Shown here in pieces: positions 62,519 through 64,000 of a stretch of 64,000 bases of DNA; the first letter of the stretch is position 1, and each line of letters starts with the position of its first letter. The position numbers and the translations under genes were made by a program. The DNA is from Spirosoma luteum DSM 19990 (GTDB lineage Bacteria > Bacteroidota > Bacteroidia > Cytophagales > Spirosomataceae): assembly GCF_000374065.1 (NCBI RefSeq), contig NZ_KB893268.1:225859-289858 (forward strand), written 5' to 3'. The notes below the pieces were generated by a model. The model was not told the DNA's origin, did no database searches, and saw nothing but the letters and a program-made list of their open reading frames with translations.

Positions 62519-62794
62519 GGCGACAAAACGGGCACTGTGTCCATCGGGTTCCGCACATTGAATGGTTTAGATGGGTGGGAACATTACCGGATAAGCGGAC
62601 GTTATTACGATGAATTACTTTGTATGTTGTTTAATGTTTTTAGTAAAACGTTGAACAAAGTAACGAATTCGCTGGTTTACTAGGAACAATCGCATACGAA
62701 AGAGCGTCCTGGCTACTCGCTCTGCTGTCTGCCTGTGTTGTACACATACTTTGTAACGACAGGTTGATCGAACCCTATTTCGATTCAGTTTATT

Positions 62795-63256
62795 ATGGAT
62801 ATTTCCCCAGTGGATGCTGACAGGGCTACTGCTCCGGCAGACAATACTCCCCGGGTTGCGGTGTTCCGAAAAGAGCATTTCAACGCGGCTCACCGCCTGA
62901 ACAATCCAAACTGGTCGGATGAGAAGAACACGCGGGTATATGGCAAATGCAACAACCCCAATTTTCATGGTCACAATTACGATCTGATTGTACAGGTAAC
63001 TGGTCCTATTGACCCCGAAACGGGTTACGTGATGGATATGAAGTACCTCGGGGACCTGATAAAAGAACACATAACCGACCGGTTCGACCACAAAAACTTA
63101 AACCTTGACACCACCGAATTCGCCGACCTGAATCCGTCGGCCGAAAACATTGCCATTGTCATTTATACCATTTTACGCAACAAACTAAGCGAGGGCTTAG
63201 ACCTTAAAATCAGATTGTATGAAACTGAACGGAACTTCGTCGAATACCCAGTCTAA
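62795..63256 (+). CDS. queD: 6-carboxytetrahydropterin synthase
   Basis: 153 residues with an about 20-residue Pro/Ala/Asp-rich N-terminal extension. The zinc His ligands are in FNAAHRL and NFHGHNY, the catalytic Cys in YGKCNN, and the FDHKNLNLD and LYETERNFVEY segments complete the QueD/PTPS signature. It makes 6-carboxytetrahydropterin from dihydroneopterin triphosphate for queuosine. Its 3' end overlaps the folE start by 38 bases. Confidence 0.93.
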   Translation: MDISPVDADRATAPADNTPRVAVFRKEHFNAAHRLNNPNWSDEKNTRVYGKCNNPNFHGHNYDLIVQVTGPIDPETGYVMDMKYLGDLIKEHITDRFDHKNLNLDTTEFADLNPSAENIAIVIYTILRNKLSEGLDLKIRLYETERNFVEYPV

Positions 63257-63974
63257 TGGAACCCCGCTAAATGGTACCCACAAAAACAGCTACGCGCTGA
63301 ATGGTTACCACGACGAGCTGGTGGATGAACTGGGTGACGCCCACGGTGCTTCGTCCCTTGAAACGCCCATGCGTGCCGATGCTTTTGCAATGGATGATGC
63401 GCTCAAAATTGACCTGATTGAAGAACACTTTCGGGAGATAATGACCATTCTGGGCCTTGATCTTACGGACGATAGCCTGAATGGGTCACCCCGGCGGGTT
63501 GCCAAAATGTACGTCAATGAGGTATTTAGCGGGTTGAACCCGGCCAATAAACCAAAAGCTACGCTGTTCGACAACAAGTTCAGGTACAATGAAATGCTGG
63601 TGGAAAAGGACATCACCGTTCAGACGTACTGCGAACACCATTTTGTTCCTATCATTGGTAAAGCACACGTGGCGTACATATCCAGTGGCAAGGTGATAGG
63701 GCTATCTAAACTTAATCGGATTGTGGAGTATTTCTGCAAGCGGCCTCAGGTGCAGGAGCGGCTTACCATGCAGATTGCCGGGGAGCTGAAACGTGTACTG
63801 GAGACGGACGACGTAGCCGTAATCATCGACGCCAAACATTTGTGCGTATCGACGCGGGGTATTCGCGATACCCACAGTTCCACGATCACATCGTCCTACG
63901 GTGGTAAATTTGAGGAAGAAAGCACCCGGCAGGAGCTATTGCGTTACGTAACGCAACCGGGTGTAACAATTTAA
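63219..63974 (+). CDS. folE: GTP cyclohydrolase I
   Basis: 251 residues. Zinc ligands Cys/His are in TVQTYCEHHFVPI and the distal Cys in KHLCVSTRGI; the GSPRRVAKMYVNEVFSGL and LSKLNRIVEYFCKRPQVQERLTMQIAGEL segments form the active-site barrel. It converts GTP to dihydroneopterin triphosphate, the substrate of QueD encoded just upstream, and the first folate intermediate. The first about 50 residues are an Asn/Gly/Thr-rich extension (KLNGTSSNTQSNGTPLNGT) whose start overlaps queD; a later start at MRADAFAM is possible. Confidence 0.95.
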   Translation: MKLNGTSSNTQSNGTPLNGTHKNSYALNGYHDELVDELGDAHGASSLETPMRADAFAMDDALKIDLIEEHFREIMTILGLDLTDDSLNGSPRRVAKMYVNEVFSGLNPANKPKATLFDNKFRYNEMLVEKDITVQTYCEHHFVPIIGKAHVAYISSGKVIGLSKLNRIVEYFCKRPQVQERLTMQIAGELKRVLETDDVAVIIDAKHLCVSTRGIRDTHSSTITSSYGGKFEEESTRQELLRYVTQPGVTI

Positions 63975-64000
63975 CTAAACGTCTTATTACGTATGGCGGG

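Noticed and set aside
62615..63091. Minus-strand frame of 158 codons
   Set aside because: Mostly antisense to queD, which is clearly real.
63993..64000. Start of a further plus-strand gene (ATG at 63993)
   Set aside because: Only eight bases are visible, too few to support a call.

Overview
The window is about 64 kb of a Bacteroidota chromosome, most likely from the Cytophagales (Spirosoma-like), though the genus cannot be fixed from sequence alone. The evidence is moderately high G+C with abundant Bacteroidota families (TonB-dependent and OMP beta-barrel proteins with carboxypeptidase-like N-domains, 7TMR-DISM, DUF4494, DUF4136, HYC_CC_PP, FHS-type sugar MFS, Tat-exported Gfo/Idh/MocA) and promoter-like TAnnTTTG boxes upstream of several genes. 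No rRNA, tRNA, CRISPR array or intact mobile element was seen. Genes are intact and densely packed, separated by clear hairpin terminators.

Layout. 1-5.9 kb: a truncated 7TMR-DISM receptor, then three exported proteins, two of them behind a duplicated 112-bp promoter region. 6.1-10.1 kb (minus): a cassette of a GCS2-type carboxylate-amine ligase, a class I glutamine amidotransferase-like protein, a probable circularly permuted ATP-grasp ligase and an SDR; this looks like a small-molecule amide or peptide pathway of unknown product. 10.2-15.4 kb: an ECF sigma factor with small partners, then a PhoX-like lipoprotein and a di-heme peroxidase with an imelysin-like N-domain. 15.4-25.6 kb: an aldehyde dehydrogenase divergent from an XRE/S24-like regulator, truA, an MFS transporter, aroB, and a dienoyl-CoA isomerase/2,4-dienoyl-CoA reductase pair for unsaturated fatty acid oxidation.

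25.7-33.9 kb: a copper-handling island: HYC_CC_PP protein, TonB receptor, a fused HMA-AraC protein, a 19-cysteine copper-storage-like protein, a BNR protein with a CxCC motif, a His/Met-rich outer membrane protein and an HMA protein, with a GT61 glycosyltransferase inserted. 34-42.7 kb: an esterase, kynureninase and an RND tripartite efflux operon. 42.7-44.5 kb: a 690-bp gene-poor stretch and a nitrilase-family gene. 45-55 kb: small exported proteins, a two-component system beside queG, grpE-dnaJ, a queuosine-precursor transporter, rbfA and a LolC/E-type permease. 55-64 kb: a Gfo/Idh oxidoreductase and FHS sugar transporter with a DUF4258/YgiT toxin-antitoxin-like pair overlapping the transporter end, a disulfide reductase, two hydrolases, and queD-folE.

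The most unusual non-coding signal is a set of five intergenic hairpins (near 23.9, 25.0, 49.8, 53.5 and 54.0 kb). Their arms are built from short tandem units, mostly with an 8-bp period, of different sequence at each site, and four lie between co-oriented genes. The best candidates for an undescribed system are the amidoligase cassette, this hairpin family and the copper island with its fused HMA-AraC regulator.
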